Assembly: GCA_029449245.1 (NCBI GenBank) | Contig: JANATF010000003.1 | Coordinates: 3,162,001 to 3,226,000, forward strand | Direction: 5' to 3' | Length of the DNA stretch: 64,000 bases | Source of the DNA: Mortierella alpina | Taxonomy: Eukaryota > Mortierellomycota > Mortierellomycetes > Mortierellales > Mortierellaceae | Part shown: in pieces, positions 35,631-47,300 of the stretch | Position numbering within the stretch: position 1 is the first letter of the stretch | Layout: every line of letters begins with the position of its first letter | The notes under the pieces: model-generated | Told to the model about the DNA's origin: nothing | Seen by the model: the letters and a program-made list of their open reading frames with translations, nothing else | Database searches by the model: none | Translations under genes and position numbers: made by a program

Positions 35631-37334
35631 TTATTTGACCAAAAAGCAGAATAGCGACCATGAGCCGCACCTGGTCTTTCTTTTCTTTCGGTAGCTCATC
35701 TCGGCCGCATCACATGAGCCTGATCCTTTCAGCTGTGGAGGGGGTGACCGTGCAGGTATTGTTGCTGCTGGTGGTGAGGTGAACGTGTTCAACACCAAAG
35801 AATCCCGCGATGCACGCAAAAACGCGCTTGGCCGGCCAGGTGATCCATCCGTCGAAGCCGTGGTTGAAACTGGTGAGGTCGAAGACGAGACATCGGTGGT
35901 GGAGTATCCTTCAAACTGAATAATACTTGATGGAACATGGCGAAGATCGTGTGGAGGTAAGACTTGAATACCATCAAAGATGGCCTGCAAGCTGGTGTTG
36001 GAGGGTCGCTTCTCTTGTAGCGTCTCGCTGAGGTTGGTGCTGTTGTTGTTGCTGTAATTGATATGTCGCCGGTTGGCTGCAGTTAGCGAGGGTTCCAAAC
36101 CTGGCACATAACTGCGATGATCGAACTCCAAGGCCGATGCCGCAGAAGTGGATATAGCCCTCGATCTCCGTTTTGAGAGGAAGCTACTGTGGAAGGAGGA
36201 CGATGGCACTGGTGGGAGAGGCTTGTCTGCCATGATGGTTGCACGATCTGCTGAGCCTGCGGTATGAGAGACCCTGGAAGTGGATAAGATGTTGGCTAGA
36301 CATGAGAAGCGCTTCTTTCTCGGCTCATGAGGTGGGTGTGATCCAGAGAGCGCGAACAGAGTTGGCTGCGTGGTATCAAACTCAGGGTTGAGGCTGAGGC
36401 TGAGGCTGAGGCTGCTGCGCCGAGCACATGTGGTTTTCCTATTGTCTGATGCACTTGGTGCTTCTCCTGCTGCACAAGCGCAAGGGCCTGACCCTTGTGC
36501 CAAGGATGATGATGAAGGCGGCTGCCTCCCGAGTTGTCCATGGTCACACTGCATGCAGTCGTCCTCTGAAGGCGGCAGTCGTGTGGCTGTGGTGGACTGA
36601 ATACGGGGTGTATGGACAGATGACGAGAGTGGTAACGGTGGCAGGTCGGCATTGCAACGTTTGCTGCGATAATGGTCTGCGTTCAGAGGTTTCAAAGGTG
36701 GCTGGGAAGGATGAGAGCTCAGTGAGGTGCCAAGAGACAACGCATCGCTATTATCGCCGTAACCAAACGTAAATCGCGCATGGGCATCGCGGACTGGCGC
36801 CGGTGACCGCGAGGGATTATGCGGATCCTGTGTGCTTGTGTCTGATGTCAAAATGTCTTGGGCCTGTCCTTCAGCCTCTAATGTCTGAATGGGAGTGAGA
36901 GTAGCACAGTTTTTTAAACCAAAAGTGCTACTCTCTAGAGGACTTGTGGGTGATAGAGGCGCCAGGGGATGATGCTGCTCTTCCTTTAATGGGAAGGGGA
37001 AACAGGCCGTGTGACACAATGGAGACTGAGTGTAGAACTCAAGCAAAGGGAAGTGAGGTGATGTAGTAGATGGCGGCGTTGAGGCAGAACGTGAAGAGCC
37101 AGACCCTGATCCAGAGATGGAGCCAGGACCGCCAAATGTGATGGAGACCCTCTGATGTTTTCTAACCCGGCTTGCTGATTGTACTGTTGTGGTGCTAGTT
37201 TGACGAGGCTCAGGAACAGCGTCCTGACAGCGGTAGTGATTGTGCTCGTTGATATCGCACGAGAGGTTTTGAGGGCTTATGGAAAGCTCGGGCTTTCTAG
37301 GGCTATTGGCATCGTGTGTGTGAATAGGTGGCAT
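35631..37334 (-). CDS. Unrecognised Ser/Pro-rich protein
   Basis: A single uninterrupted frame of 567 residues from ATG at 37334. The composition is Ser/Thr/Pro-rich throughout, with short motif-like islands: VSITFGGPGSISGSGSGS near residue 65, RFTFGYGDNSDALSLG near 190, KKRFSCLANILSTSRVSH near 340, and SKRRSRAISTSAAS near 385. Phosphorylation-prone RxxS sites are frequent. A hexanucleotide GAGGCT repeat (about 36388-36413, plus strand) encodes an alternating Ser-Leu run. It ends KTRCGSWSLFCFLVK; this last piece could be readthrough past a missed splice site. I do not recognise a family. Length without stops argues that it is a gene. Confidence 0.6.
   Translation of the reverse strand: MPPIHTHDANSPRKPELSISPQNLSCDINEHNHYRCQDAVPEPRQTSTTTVQSASRVRKHQRVSITFGGPGSISGSGSGSSRSASTPPSTTSPHFPLLEFYTQSPLCHTACFPFPLKEEQHHPLAPLSPTSPLESSTFGLKNCATLTPIQTLEAEGQAQDILTSDTSTQDPHNPSRSPAPVRDAHARFTFGYGDNSDALSLGTSLSSHPSQPPLKPLNADHYRSKRCNADLPPLPLSSSVHTPRIQSTTATRLPPSEDDCMQCDHGQLGRQPPSSSSLAQGSGPCACAAGEAPSASDNRKTTCARRSSLSLSLSLNPEFDTTQPTLFALSGSHPPHEPRKKRFSCLANILSTSRVSHTAGSADRATIMADKPLPPVPSSSFHSSFLSKRRSRAISTSAASALEFDHRSYVPGLEPSLTAANRRHINYSNNNSTNLSETLQEKRPSNTSLQAIFDGIQVLPPHDLRHVPSSIIQFEGYSTTDVSSSTSPVSTTASTDGSPGRPSAFLRASRDSLVLNTFTSPPAATIPARSPPPQLKGSGSCDAAEMSYRKKRKTRCGSWSLFCFLVK
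36388..36413. repeat. In-frame hexanucleotide repeat
   Basis: Four-plus units of GAGGCT on the plus strand; on the coding strand it yields a Ser-Leu alternating run. Confidence 0.75.
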
Positions 37335-38752
37335 GGTGCAAAGCGCTTAAAAAAGTGGATGATGAGAGAAAAAATGAAAAGGTAATCGTGAAGAAGGTCA
37401 GGGCAAAAAATTGTTCGAGGATTAAGAAGAGATAAAAGACGATGTTGCGCGAAGTCTTGGAGAGGTGGATGACCTCAACGACGCAGCAACGGCTAAAACG
37501 GCAATCGAGGGGGGTATTGTATGAGCAGGATGATGGATGAAGAGGAGTGAGAGAGGACAATAGCGGAACAAAGGAGTAAGAGAAGAGAATGATGATCGGC
37601 CAGGGGCAGAGTCTATTCGTATAGCTTGATGGGCATTACAGGGCAAGTAAAAAACGCGCTCAGCCTGCTGCTGACATATTTCTCCTCGGACACATGTCCA
37701 GATGTCTGAGGCATCGTCGTCCTCGTCTTAGTGACATTCAAGGCTCACTTCGTTCTCTCTCTTTCTTCCGTCTCTCTTCTTGTGTTCCCATGGTCCAAAA
37801 AAAAACATTGCAACCCTGCTTTGCCTTTCGAACCGCCACTCTAACCTCAGAGCCTCAGAATTCGAATACATCTGGTCTAGAGCCAAGAGTCTTCTCGCTC
37901 CAGCCAGCCTCGAGTGTACTCGTCCCTTTATCACCAAGTGTGCAATTGTGGTCAATTTCAATACATAAAGTTTGGAGTGGCAGTAGCCTGCGCGACCGCT
38001 CACTGATCGGCAATCCTATTTGTGGACTGAATGGTCCGCATCACCGTAAGACGGACTTGCTCGATTGATCGCGGATTGGTTCATTGACATCCAAGCATGC
38101 CAGGTAAGGCAACGAAAAGAAAAGCGCGCGGGACACAGGTGCCTGGCGAAGTAATTTTTTTATAAAGTAAACAAAACTCGTAATGTATGCTCACTGGCGG
38201 TTTGATGTCAATGAACCACATAGATGCACCACATAGATGCATACTCAGAATCTACAAGCACTCTCAAGAGGAGTCATTCGAACACTCCCGCATATGCATA
38301 AGCCTAAGGGTGTATCTTTTGTCGGTTACTGTTTCACTGTCCCTTTGCCGGCTGCCGTTTCGGTTCTCCAGAACAAAAGCAAAACACCATGTACACATGT
38401 CGGTAATGTTCTCATGACATAGAAGCAACACTAAGCAGTACCACCTCCCAAGTTGGGGCACTGCCTGTATCGAAATTGGCTCCTAATGTGTTAAGAGTGG
38501 GTGAGGACATCTGTTGTTGACTGCCCGCAGGCCAACGGCGAAGTATTTGTCATACAGTAGCAGAACTATAATCAGAAACCCAAGCAGGAACCTCAACGTG
38601 GCGAGGAATGGGCGCAAGAATAGAAAATGGGCGTCGATCGGACCCTGGAAGATGCTTCATCTTCACGGCTTCTGTCAAACCGCGGGCCTCAGGCGATCCC
38701 TGCCCCCGCTTTTCTCAAAATGGTTTCAATGCACCCCATATCCCGGCACGCA
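37335..38752. other. 1.4 kb intergenic region
   Basis: Divergent promoter region between the Ser-rich gene (minus) and the PPxY membrane protein (plus). Small open frames (37694-38068, 38187-38417) have no support. Nothing recognised. Confidence 0.5.
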
Positions 38753-39572
38753 ATGAAATCGAACATCGAAGGAAGAGGAATATATATAGCCCCTTTGTTG
38801 ATACTCCTGATTTCTACATGTGCCGCTGTAGACTCTTTTCCTGCCCTGCTCTATCTCGGCATGTGCTATCATACCTGTCAGCATCCCCAATCCAATCTTC
38901 CTTTTAACCAGCATACTTCATCCACAAACGCATCAAATACCCAAGGTGATTGGAACTCACGGAGGCACTCACGAGCCTGTTAGCAGCACGGACACTCATG
39001 ACGCGAGACGTTATTATTTACATGTCGGCTTTCGTCGGCATGTCACTCCTCCTGGGTGTTTTTGGTGGCTTCATTTGCTGTAAACACCTCAAGCATGAAC
39101 AGAGGCAGCGGCAGCGCGTTCTCTGTTTGCAATCTTTAAGGCAACAAGCCATTGGTAAGCATGCATCGTAGAGTTTCGACATCAACTAGTGTGAGCCACT
39201 TTTGCCTTGATAGTACGCCGTAACACTAACTCCAGTATTCTTTCAGAACAAGATATGCCACCGTTATATGTGGATCACGGACGCGACACCGTCTACATCT
39301 TGATGAACGAACCTTCGCTCGATACAGCAGTGATACCTCTGGAGTCTGCAACCACTGGCGTAGGTGCTGGAAATCATGATCCTCCGTGCGAAATAAACCT
39401 TTGTGAGGCTCCTTCAGGGAACGATCGACGTGAACATGATCTGGTGCCTGATCTTGCCAATCAACAGATACAGACTGCATTACACTTTGTCCACGAAGAC
39501 CAGCAACAGGAGACTCTCGGAGAATCTGCAGCACTCCATTCTGTGTCCCCGCCTCCATACGAGAGCACCTAG
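38753..39572 (+). CDS. Small single-pass membrane protein with C-terminal PPxY motif
   Basis: Exons 38753-38945, 38984-39154 and 39247-39572 give 229 residues with closed phases. The start at 38753 places a signal peptide (IYIAPLLILLISTCAA) at once; an in-frame ATG at 38720 is possible. A short lumenal part with Cys and NAS sequons follows, then one TM (VIIYMSAFVGMSLLLGVFGG), a Cys-pair and basic stop-transfer (CCKHLKHEQRQRQR), and a cytosolic tail of about 130 residues that is acidic and ends SPPPYEST. PPxY is the ligand of Nedd4/Rsp5 WW domains, so the protein resembles type I transmembrane Rsp5 adaptors or substrates. That role is inferred. No known domain recognised. Intron 1 is only 38 nt. 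Confidence 0.7.
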
Positions 39573-40637
39573 TTTGTATGGACATTCCTCTATTAAATGC
39601 CGCCATCAGTGACGAGACGACGAGGCGAGACTGATTGGAGCTGCAAAGCACGATACCGGCGTACTGCAGCCAGCTGAATTTCCCCTACAACTGTAGGAAG
39701 ATGTTATGGGTGGAGCTCCAGTGCCATCTTTACCTGGACACCCGTAGACTGCGCATGGCTCCATCTCGACAATATAGTTTTCTGTTATCTCAGTTCATCC
39801 AGTATATCCATGTATTCGCCTAAGTATCGCCTTTAGAACAAGTGATTAACCAGAGTGAAACGTCAGACCGCGTCTGACAAGAGAAGGTTCCACCTCTGGC
39901 TCCCTGCCGCCAGAGGATCGTGCTGGGTCGAGTGGATGACGAGGCTTGTTCTCTCAAGCAATGGCTCCAAAGCGACATCGAGAAGCAAAAGTGATATATC
40001 GGACCAGTTTCACCCTTCTGAACATTTGGTAAGCCTGGAATGAAAACTGTGCATCCTCGTCAATGGTACCACAAGAGTGTTCCAAGCAGACAGGCAGAGA
40101 GGCAGACCTTGTTGATACTCTCCATTGCATCTTGACGTTTGATCGGAAGATTCCACCCAATCGAACCTTGTCTCAGTCAAGCTTGAACAGCGACCTACAG
40201 TACACGGGTAAACAGTTGCTGGGCGTAACGGAGAGAACGTTGCAGACGATGAAGAGACTGCAGCATCGTACCACCCGTCGGAGAGCCAATGCCAAAGTGT
40301 CTGCAGTCGGCCGTAGCTATGCCGGGTATTACGGTCTTGCTGACCTGTGATGTGCTCACCGCTCCACAAATAAATTCTGTTTCTCCACTTGGCGAGTTTA
40401 GCCCCTCTTTGCTTTGCAACTCCACCCGCCCACGCCCAACCGCCCCGTTCCTGTCACCCCCCTCCCTTCCCTCCCTTCCCTGCTTTCCCTGCGAGCGACA
40501 GAGAGCCACTCCTCCACACGCTCGACGAGTCCCACTCCCTTCGCTCCGCCAAGCCCCCTTGTCGCTTCGCCCCACCGCACCAGTGCCCTCAGTCGCCTTG
40601 CCCGCAGCCAGCCAGCCATCCTCAGCTGATTCACGAC
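39573..40637. other. 1.07 kb intergenic region
   Basis: 3' flank of the PPxY gene and promoter of the polytopic membrane gene; pyrimidine-rich from about 40420 to 40600. No credible gene. Confidence 0.5.
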
Positions 40638-41880
40638 ATGCTGGAATTCATAGTCAGAGCTCTGAAGCTGGACCGCTTTGAGCCTGACAGAATCGTCACC
40701 TCCAACCTGGTCAAGCCATTGACGCTGGCTATTCTTCGCGGAATCACCTGTCTCTACACGCTCATTGTGATCATCTCAGTGTGGGCCACTACCAAGAGCT
40801 TTTCGGGATGGGCAATGTTCTTCACCAATGAATCCTACTTTGGACTCACAATCTACCTAGTCGTAAGTGGTGCTCGCTTTGCATGCTTGGTCTTTTGCTC
40901 TCACGCACCCACACCACAGCCCAACCTGCCCTCTCCACATGCATACATTTGTGCGTCCTGCAGCACTCCTGCCTGATAAATTATCCTTCCTGGCAGACGT
41001 AATGCCCGATCACTTCATGTTGGATCTTCACTCTGCCTGTCACACAGTCGCATTTTGTCACGCGAGATACCACGCCTAGAATCGCAAATACATGTGCTTC
41101 TGCGAGATGTTTCTGGCTCTCGTATTCGCCTCCAACTCAAATCCAGCTATCAGAGACAACAAAAGCCTATCCCGGACATCGTCCATATCTGTCTTGTATC
41201 CTGAAACTGTTTAGCCTTATCGTCTCTAACGCGTGATGTTGGGTTTATAGTGCTCTTCGATCTGGTCCATCGGCTACTTGAGACAGCCGGTGCAGGAACG
41301 CGCTCAATGGCTCAAGAACCGGTCGCCCGGGTGGGGCAGGCTGCACTGGCTTCTTTATTCGACGGTCATCACGTATCACATCATAGTCCCGATCGTCTAC
41401 TGGACAATGCTCAATGTGGGAGGAACCATGAGCGCATTGGCAACATGGCAAAATGTCTCTGTCCACGCTATTGATGGAGTTTTTGCCATCTTTGAGCTCA
41501 TTTTCAACCGCCACTTCTTACAGCCAATCCACTCGGTCATTGTCGCAGCTGTCATGGTCCTCTACATGCTCCTGACCTTCGTCGTTCGCAGGACAAAAGG
41601 CATCTGGGTTTACCCATTCTTGAACTGGGATCGAGGGGCGATTGCCGCGGCGTATTATCTCGGGATTGCGATCGGTCTCTTCATCATCTTTTTCATACTA
41701 TTGATTCTGCACAAATATCGTAACCGCTGGTTCGCTAAACGCTGTGCTACTGTCAATGCCGATCAGCACTTGGAAACATCTCAGCCTCAGCAGCCACCAT
41801 ACTACGACATTGAACCAACTCAAAACAGTTACCAACTGCATTCTCAGCCTCAAGGAGAGAAGACAGAGTACGAGGGTTAG
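40638..41880 (+). CDS. Six-TM membrane protein, FAR-17a/AIG1- or rolling-stone-like
   Basis: Exons 40638-40862 and 41251-41880 give 284 residues (phase 0). Hydrophobic segments: LTLAILRGITCLYTLIVIIS, YFGLTIYLVCSSIWSIGYL (rebuilt over the intron), WLLYSTVITYHIIVPIVYW, DGVFAIFELIF, VIVAAVMVLYMLLTFVV and YYLGIAIGLFIIFFILLI. Family-like landmarks are WQNVSVHAIDGVFAIFELI, RHFLQPIHSV with conserved-looking His residues, and GIWVYPFLNWDRG. These recall the FAR-17a/AIG1-like and rolling-stone families; AIG1 members hydrolyse fatty-acid esters of hydroxy fatty acids, but I would not assign that reaction here. The cytosolic tail holds QQPPYYDIEP, a PPxY motif. The 388-nt intron is long but shows no extra exon. 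Confidence 0.65.
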
Positions 41881-43309
41881 TAGAATAAACTAGAGCAGGA
41901 GGACATGTCTGAAGTCTGACTGCAAAGGACCACACGGCACAGAAAACTGCCGATGAATGCCCGTTGCCATCTTTTTTCCGGGGGTTGGGCGAAGGACAAC
42001 GCGTCTGTATTGCTGTGAATTCTTGCAATTCGCGTTTGACAACTTCAGAAGCACGATGAAGATAGGGCAGGATATGTACCACGGATCATGACGAAGCAAA
42101 TGCGCACTGCCTCACTCTTTCGCACTCCATGATAGCAAGTCAGACTGCGGCGTTCAGCAGGCTGATTGCCAGCTCATTAAGGTCTTGGGCCGTTTGTTTA
42201 GTATGTGTAGCTGAGGGTTTCTCATCCATACCCTCTGATTCCGATTTACACCTGCGACACTTCACTTTGGTCTTTCTGTTCATCGTTTATTTCAACTAAA
42301 GCACATCCTTCCTTCCATCGGCTCTTCTTGGTTTCCCCACAGTTGTCAACTAAAACCGTGATATGTCACTAGCGCTCTGTGTTGATTTTGTTGGGCATGG
42401 AACATTCATCCCTACAACTGTCCTATGCTTATGCCATCAATGTGCTCTGCTTTACAGAAAATGGGCAATGTGGTAATGACCATACGCTGCATGCATCGAC
42501 AGAACTCATTTCCTCAATCCTTTTAACCACCTTAACGACAAAGACGTCTTTAGCAATCATGGTCGCTAGAATGCTATTCAGCAAGAAGGGAGATCCTCGT
42601 GTCCAACATGCTGTCGTTTAGGTAGCACAAAGTGAGCGGTCCCCTTTCGTGCGTGTTGATTTTTGCTATGTTGCCTGTCTGCCTGCTGATCACAGAGACC
42701 TGTTGTTACCTTTGTCCTTCTGGCCTTGCATCTTATGGTCTTGCCACTACACCGGAATTTTATACACTCAGCAGCCTTGTACCCTTCGTTTCGTTCTTTC
42801 CTCGGTGCATTGCAGCATGTAACTGACTGAAGAGAGATGCGTTGAACAGCCACGACCGATGGCTGGCCGGAGTGGTCAGAGACCACAAATATAAACACTC
42901 GTCCTCTACTATCTACTTTCATTTACTATGCCTACCATCACGGAACATCCTATTGAGCTGCTGCTTTTGTAGCCTACCTTGCTGGTTTGACTTTGAACAT
43001 TTCACCATCCTATTCTACACTCAACTTTCTCGCAGCTTCGCACAGCCTGATCAGAATTCCTCGTCCCTCTGCTGGGCTTGCCCAGCTAAACTTGCCATTA
43101 CCCTACCTGTCTCACTTTCTCCCCTCATTACCTCCCTCTTAATTGTTCCGTGGTCTTTCTCCTTCGTTTCCTTCCGCTCCACGCAGCATTCCCTCCGCTA
43201 CCCTCGTTTTCACAGGCATCTCGTCTCTTCACCAGCTTCGTTAAGGAACCACCGCTATATCTTTCCTTTCTCTACGATTGATCTTTGAAAAGATATTACC
43301 TTGCCCAAA
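41881..43309. other. 1.4 kb region upstream of the kinase gene
   Basis: No gene supported. From about 42960 to 43290 the plus strand is pyrimidine-rich, probably the 5' leader of the kinase mRNA. Confidence 0.5.
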
Positions 43310-44254
43310 ATGTTCGCTGACAGAAAGGTGGAAGTTCCGGCCTTGGTCATGGAGATCCCTCCTCACAAAGGAGGCAGCAAACCTTCGAACAGGGAAGTGA
43401 GAGATGCTAATGCTCCAGCATCACCGCAGCCTCAACAGAATGTAGGGCAGCATTATCCACGCCATCATCCTCAACATCAACCTCCCCATCACCATCAAGC
43501 CCCCTATCCTTACGCACACCCGCAACATCCTCAATACCCGCAATCACAGTCGCAACACCCGCATCAACAGCACAAGGGACACCCAACACATCCTAGACGA
43601 GGCTCAACGGACCGAGGAGGACCCAAAGACTCATCCAAGTCCAAGTCGTCAACTCCCAAACCTGCACCCGAGCACGTTGGACCATATTCCCTTGGCAAGA
43701 CTCTGGGAAAAGGCTCCTCAGGTACAAAGCATCACGATCTTAATGTCACCCTTTTCTCGTTTTCGTTTTTGTAGAGCAAGTAATGTTTTCCATCTCCTCT
43801 TCCCCTACTTCTCCCGCATAATTATCCACGCGCGCATCGCATGGCATCACACACTTTCTTCATCGCCCCCCTCATCGCCCCTCAGAGCTTTACCCAGTTC
43901 TGTATTGCCGCGTGCTTGGCTCCAGGTTCCTGTCCGATAGTGAGGGGATACCAACGAGGAATGGCTGATGTGGTTTAACACCATTGAGTGCATGTATGAA
44001 GTCCTCGTCGTGACACAAGCCTAAGCCTACTGTAACATGGCAACAACCAGGCAAACATGACCCAAAGAAACAAATAGATACAGTTCACCAGTGCTACAGG
44101 GTGGATTGGAATCCTTTCCCCCCAAAACCTGCCTCCTTGTCAGGCCCACTGTCAGAAAGTGGTTTTTGAGAAGTGAGCACAGAGTTCTCGTACCGCAGGT
44201 TCAGACGACATTTCTCTTGCCGCTCCAGTATCTACTTCTTTCCCGCCTTCTCTC

Positions 44255-44300
<46 letters not shown>

Positions 44301-47300
44301 CACTGTCATGTAAACAAACAGTCAAGCATCAACATCTTTTGCCCCTAGATTTCAGTTCCTCCGACATCTTTTTCCTACGTCATGTCACATATCTTTCAAT
44401 GGGCTAACAACATTGTACTTCAACGTCTTGCTCCTTCGCAGGGTGTGTCAAGCTTGCGCGTCACCGAAAGACGAACGAGCAGGTTGCCGTCAAGATCATA
44501 TCGAAAGCGTCGCTGGCTAATAAGGCCGCCGTCCACCGAGGCATTGAGCGCGAAATTGCGATTATGAAACTTATCAAGCACCCTCATGTGATACGCCTTT
44601 ACGATGTCTATGAGACTGAAAAGGAGCTGTAAGTCATCCAAGTCCAGTGTAATGTAGTGAGTGCGCCCACTGGTACCTGAATCTAACCATCTCATTTGAA
44701 CAAACACCACAGCTTCTTAGTCATGGAATACGTGTCCGGAGGCGAATTATTTGAGTATCTTGTCAACAAAGGACGCCTAGAGGAGGCTGAGGCCCTGCGG
44801 TTCTTCCAGCAAATTATTGTCGGGCTCGCCTTTTGTCACAAGCGAAAGATCTGGTGCGTTGCGAAACGCTGGTTCAAACTTCCCCCCCCCCCCCCCCCCA
44901 ATTCAAAGACCCAGAGTGATACTAACCGAAGTAACCTTTTTCTCTCTCTCCCTCACCCACAACCTTACCTCATGCTAACGTTATTCGACATAAGTCATCG
45001 CGACTTGAAGCCGGAGAACTTATTGTTAGACGACCGTATGAATGTCAAGATCGCAGATTTTGGCATGGCTTCATTACAAAAATCGGGTCGACTGTTGGAA
45101 ACCAGTTGCGGCTCACCTCATTACGCCAGTCCAGAAGTCGTTACTGTAAGTGAGAGTGGAATATAATATCAGAGAGACACATTTACTTTTGCGAGCCATC
45201 ATTATGGACAGCTGATGCGAACCTTGGTGCCGCTTTTAGGGCTTGAAATACGATGGATCATCGTCCGACATCTGGTCGTGTGGGATCATTCTATACGCGT
45301 TGTTGACTGGACATCTGCCCTTTGATGATGAAAACATCCGACAACTACTGAGTAAAGTCAAAGCCGGCAAGTTTTACATGCCAATGGATATCTCGCCCGG
45401 TGCACGAGACCTAATTAGCCGCATGTTGACAGTGAACCCGAAGCGTAGAATCACGGTAAGCATGACTTAGCAATGCATCGGTCATTAACTGGACTCTTTC
45501 GACGCGTTTCAGCCCTTGACATTGAACCTTCTCGACGTGTACGCTTTGCACCGTTAGATGCAAGGCGTGATGATGCATCCCTGGTTCAGAATGGTGAATC
45601 CAGATCGCAACACTTTGGGAGAACCTGCTGAGGATCCAGAGAGCGGAAGACCACTTTTGGCGGAGGAACTCGATGCAGAGATTATTCTGCATATGCGATG
45701 GCTCTTCGCTCCTGGACCATCTCACAGTGATCCAGAGGCGAAAGAGGTCTTTGACGAGGAGGCCCTCCTGCGGGAAATTGAGGAAAAGATGACCAACAGC
45801 TCTGAAAACATGGAAAAGCTCTTTTATCATCTGCTTTGCCAGCATAAAATGGAGCTCCTTGAGAACTATACTGGAGATGATAATTATCTTGGACCAGGTA
45901 CGTTTTTACTTAGTTTTAGTGTTGTGTGCATTTTCCATCCCGAAGATCGAGGCGCTCGCATTGGTGCACTTTCTAACCAGCCGCTTTTAAACCATTCCGC
46001 AGATGGTCCACGTCGTAGAGCGGACTCCTTTCCAAACTCTGCTACCGCCAGCGCGCGCTCTCACACGCCCGATCTCACTCAGACCTCGCGGTCTCAAGTT
46101 GATTCGCCCTTGAACTCGCCGAAGTCGCCTGTTTTGCCGCTACAGAAGGTTTCACCCGTTGAGCCGTCGCCCTTGAGCCTGAATCCATTGGAAGCTGCAG
46201 TTGCCCGTGCCGCCAGTGCCGCAAAGATAGCAGCAGCGGCAGCTGCAGCCGCTGCTCGTACATCCTCTCATACAATGCATACACCAGCTCTGTGTGTCGC
46301 ACTCCCCAACAGCAACAGTAGCAAAAGCAGTAGCCATTCGCCAGATTTCGCCAAAGTGGACTCGAGCCTTCCTGATAGGGAATTAGAACGACCTGTCACC
46401 GCGAGATCGATGAGACGAGGGCAAGAGGAAGACTATGAAAGTTCATCAACGACTGCTGCTGAGAAGCCTGGATTTCCATTACCGACCATGAATAAGGACG
46501 AGGATCGTTCTAGCGATGTCGCTGCCGACGCAGAGGATGGCAATGAAACGATAGCGTCTAGTGAGACGACACAGTGTAACCCTTCAACAGGAAGCATTGA
46601 TCAACCGGATGAAACAAGCGTGAGGAGCACCGAGGGCACGGACTTGAACACGAGGCGCGATAAGGATCAGGAAATGTACCAAGAGAAGCAAGCGCCAGTA
46701 TCAAGCCAGCCGGAAGTGATTGCACCAAAGCCCATTTCGCCAGTCTTGAAGCGCATATCTTTAGTCAGCGATGATGAGAGTCGGAATGAAGATTCGGCTG
46801 CGCCGGAAGCACACTTTGGAGTGACTGAAAACGACAATGTGGCGGCGGCTAGTGCAAAAGATGAATGGACCTCTGCATCTGCTTCAAGCCAGTTTCAGTC
46901 GATCGAAAACCAAGTTGTCTCAACAGAGATATCCGAGGTGAACTTCACTGTGGTACCTGAATCTTCACCTGATCCCGTAACAGCAGTCGCAGCCGCTGAC
47001 AGGGTAGAAGCACTTCAACCAGCAGCATCCAAAGATTCAAGTGCCAAACCACCGCTTGCACCCGACAACACCATCATTGTGTTACCAACGGACACGGCGG
47101 TCACGACGAAATCCAAACCTCCAAGGCCTATCCTGCACCCTCTGGACGTCAAGGCTTCCGCAGGCACCACTGCTATGAGTGTTTCGGTCTCTCAGCATTC
47201 CCGAAAATGTAGGTTGACTATGACTATGAACACTGCTACAACAGAGTATCAGGAGAAAGCGCACACTAATGGATTGTGGGACGTATCGAAAATCAGATTC

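Noticed and set aside
35631-35660. C-terminal CFLVK of the Ser-rich protein as a CaaX box
   Set aside because: The Cys is fifth, not fourth, from the end, so it is not a prenylation motif.
36296-36652. Alternate-frame frames opposite or within the Ser-rich gene
   Set aside because: They overlap the 567-codon frame and reflect GC-rich codon periodicity only.
40389-40976. 195-codon frame that begins upstream of 40638
   Set aside because: Its first 83 codons are a pyrimidine-rich 5' leader; the membrane protein starts at the ATG at 40638 and the frame's end is unspliced intron.
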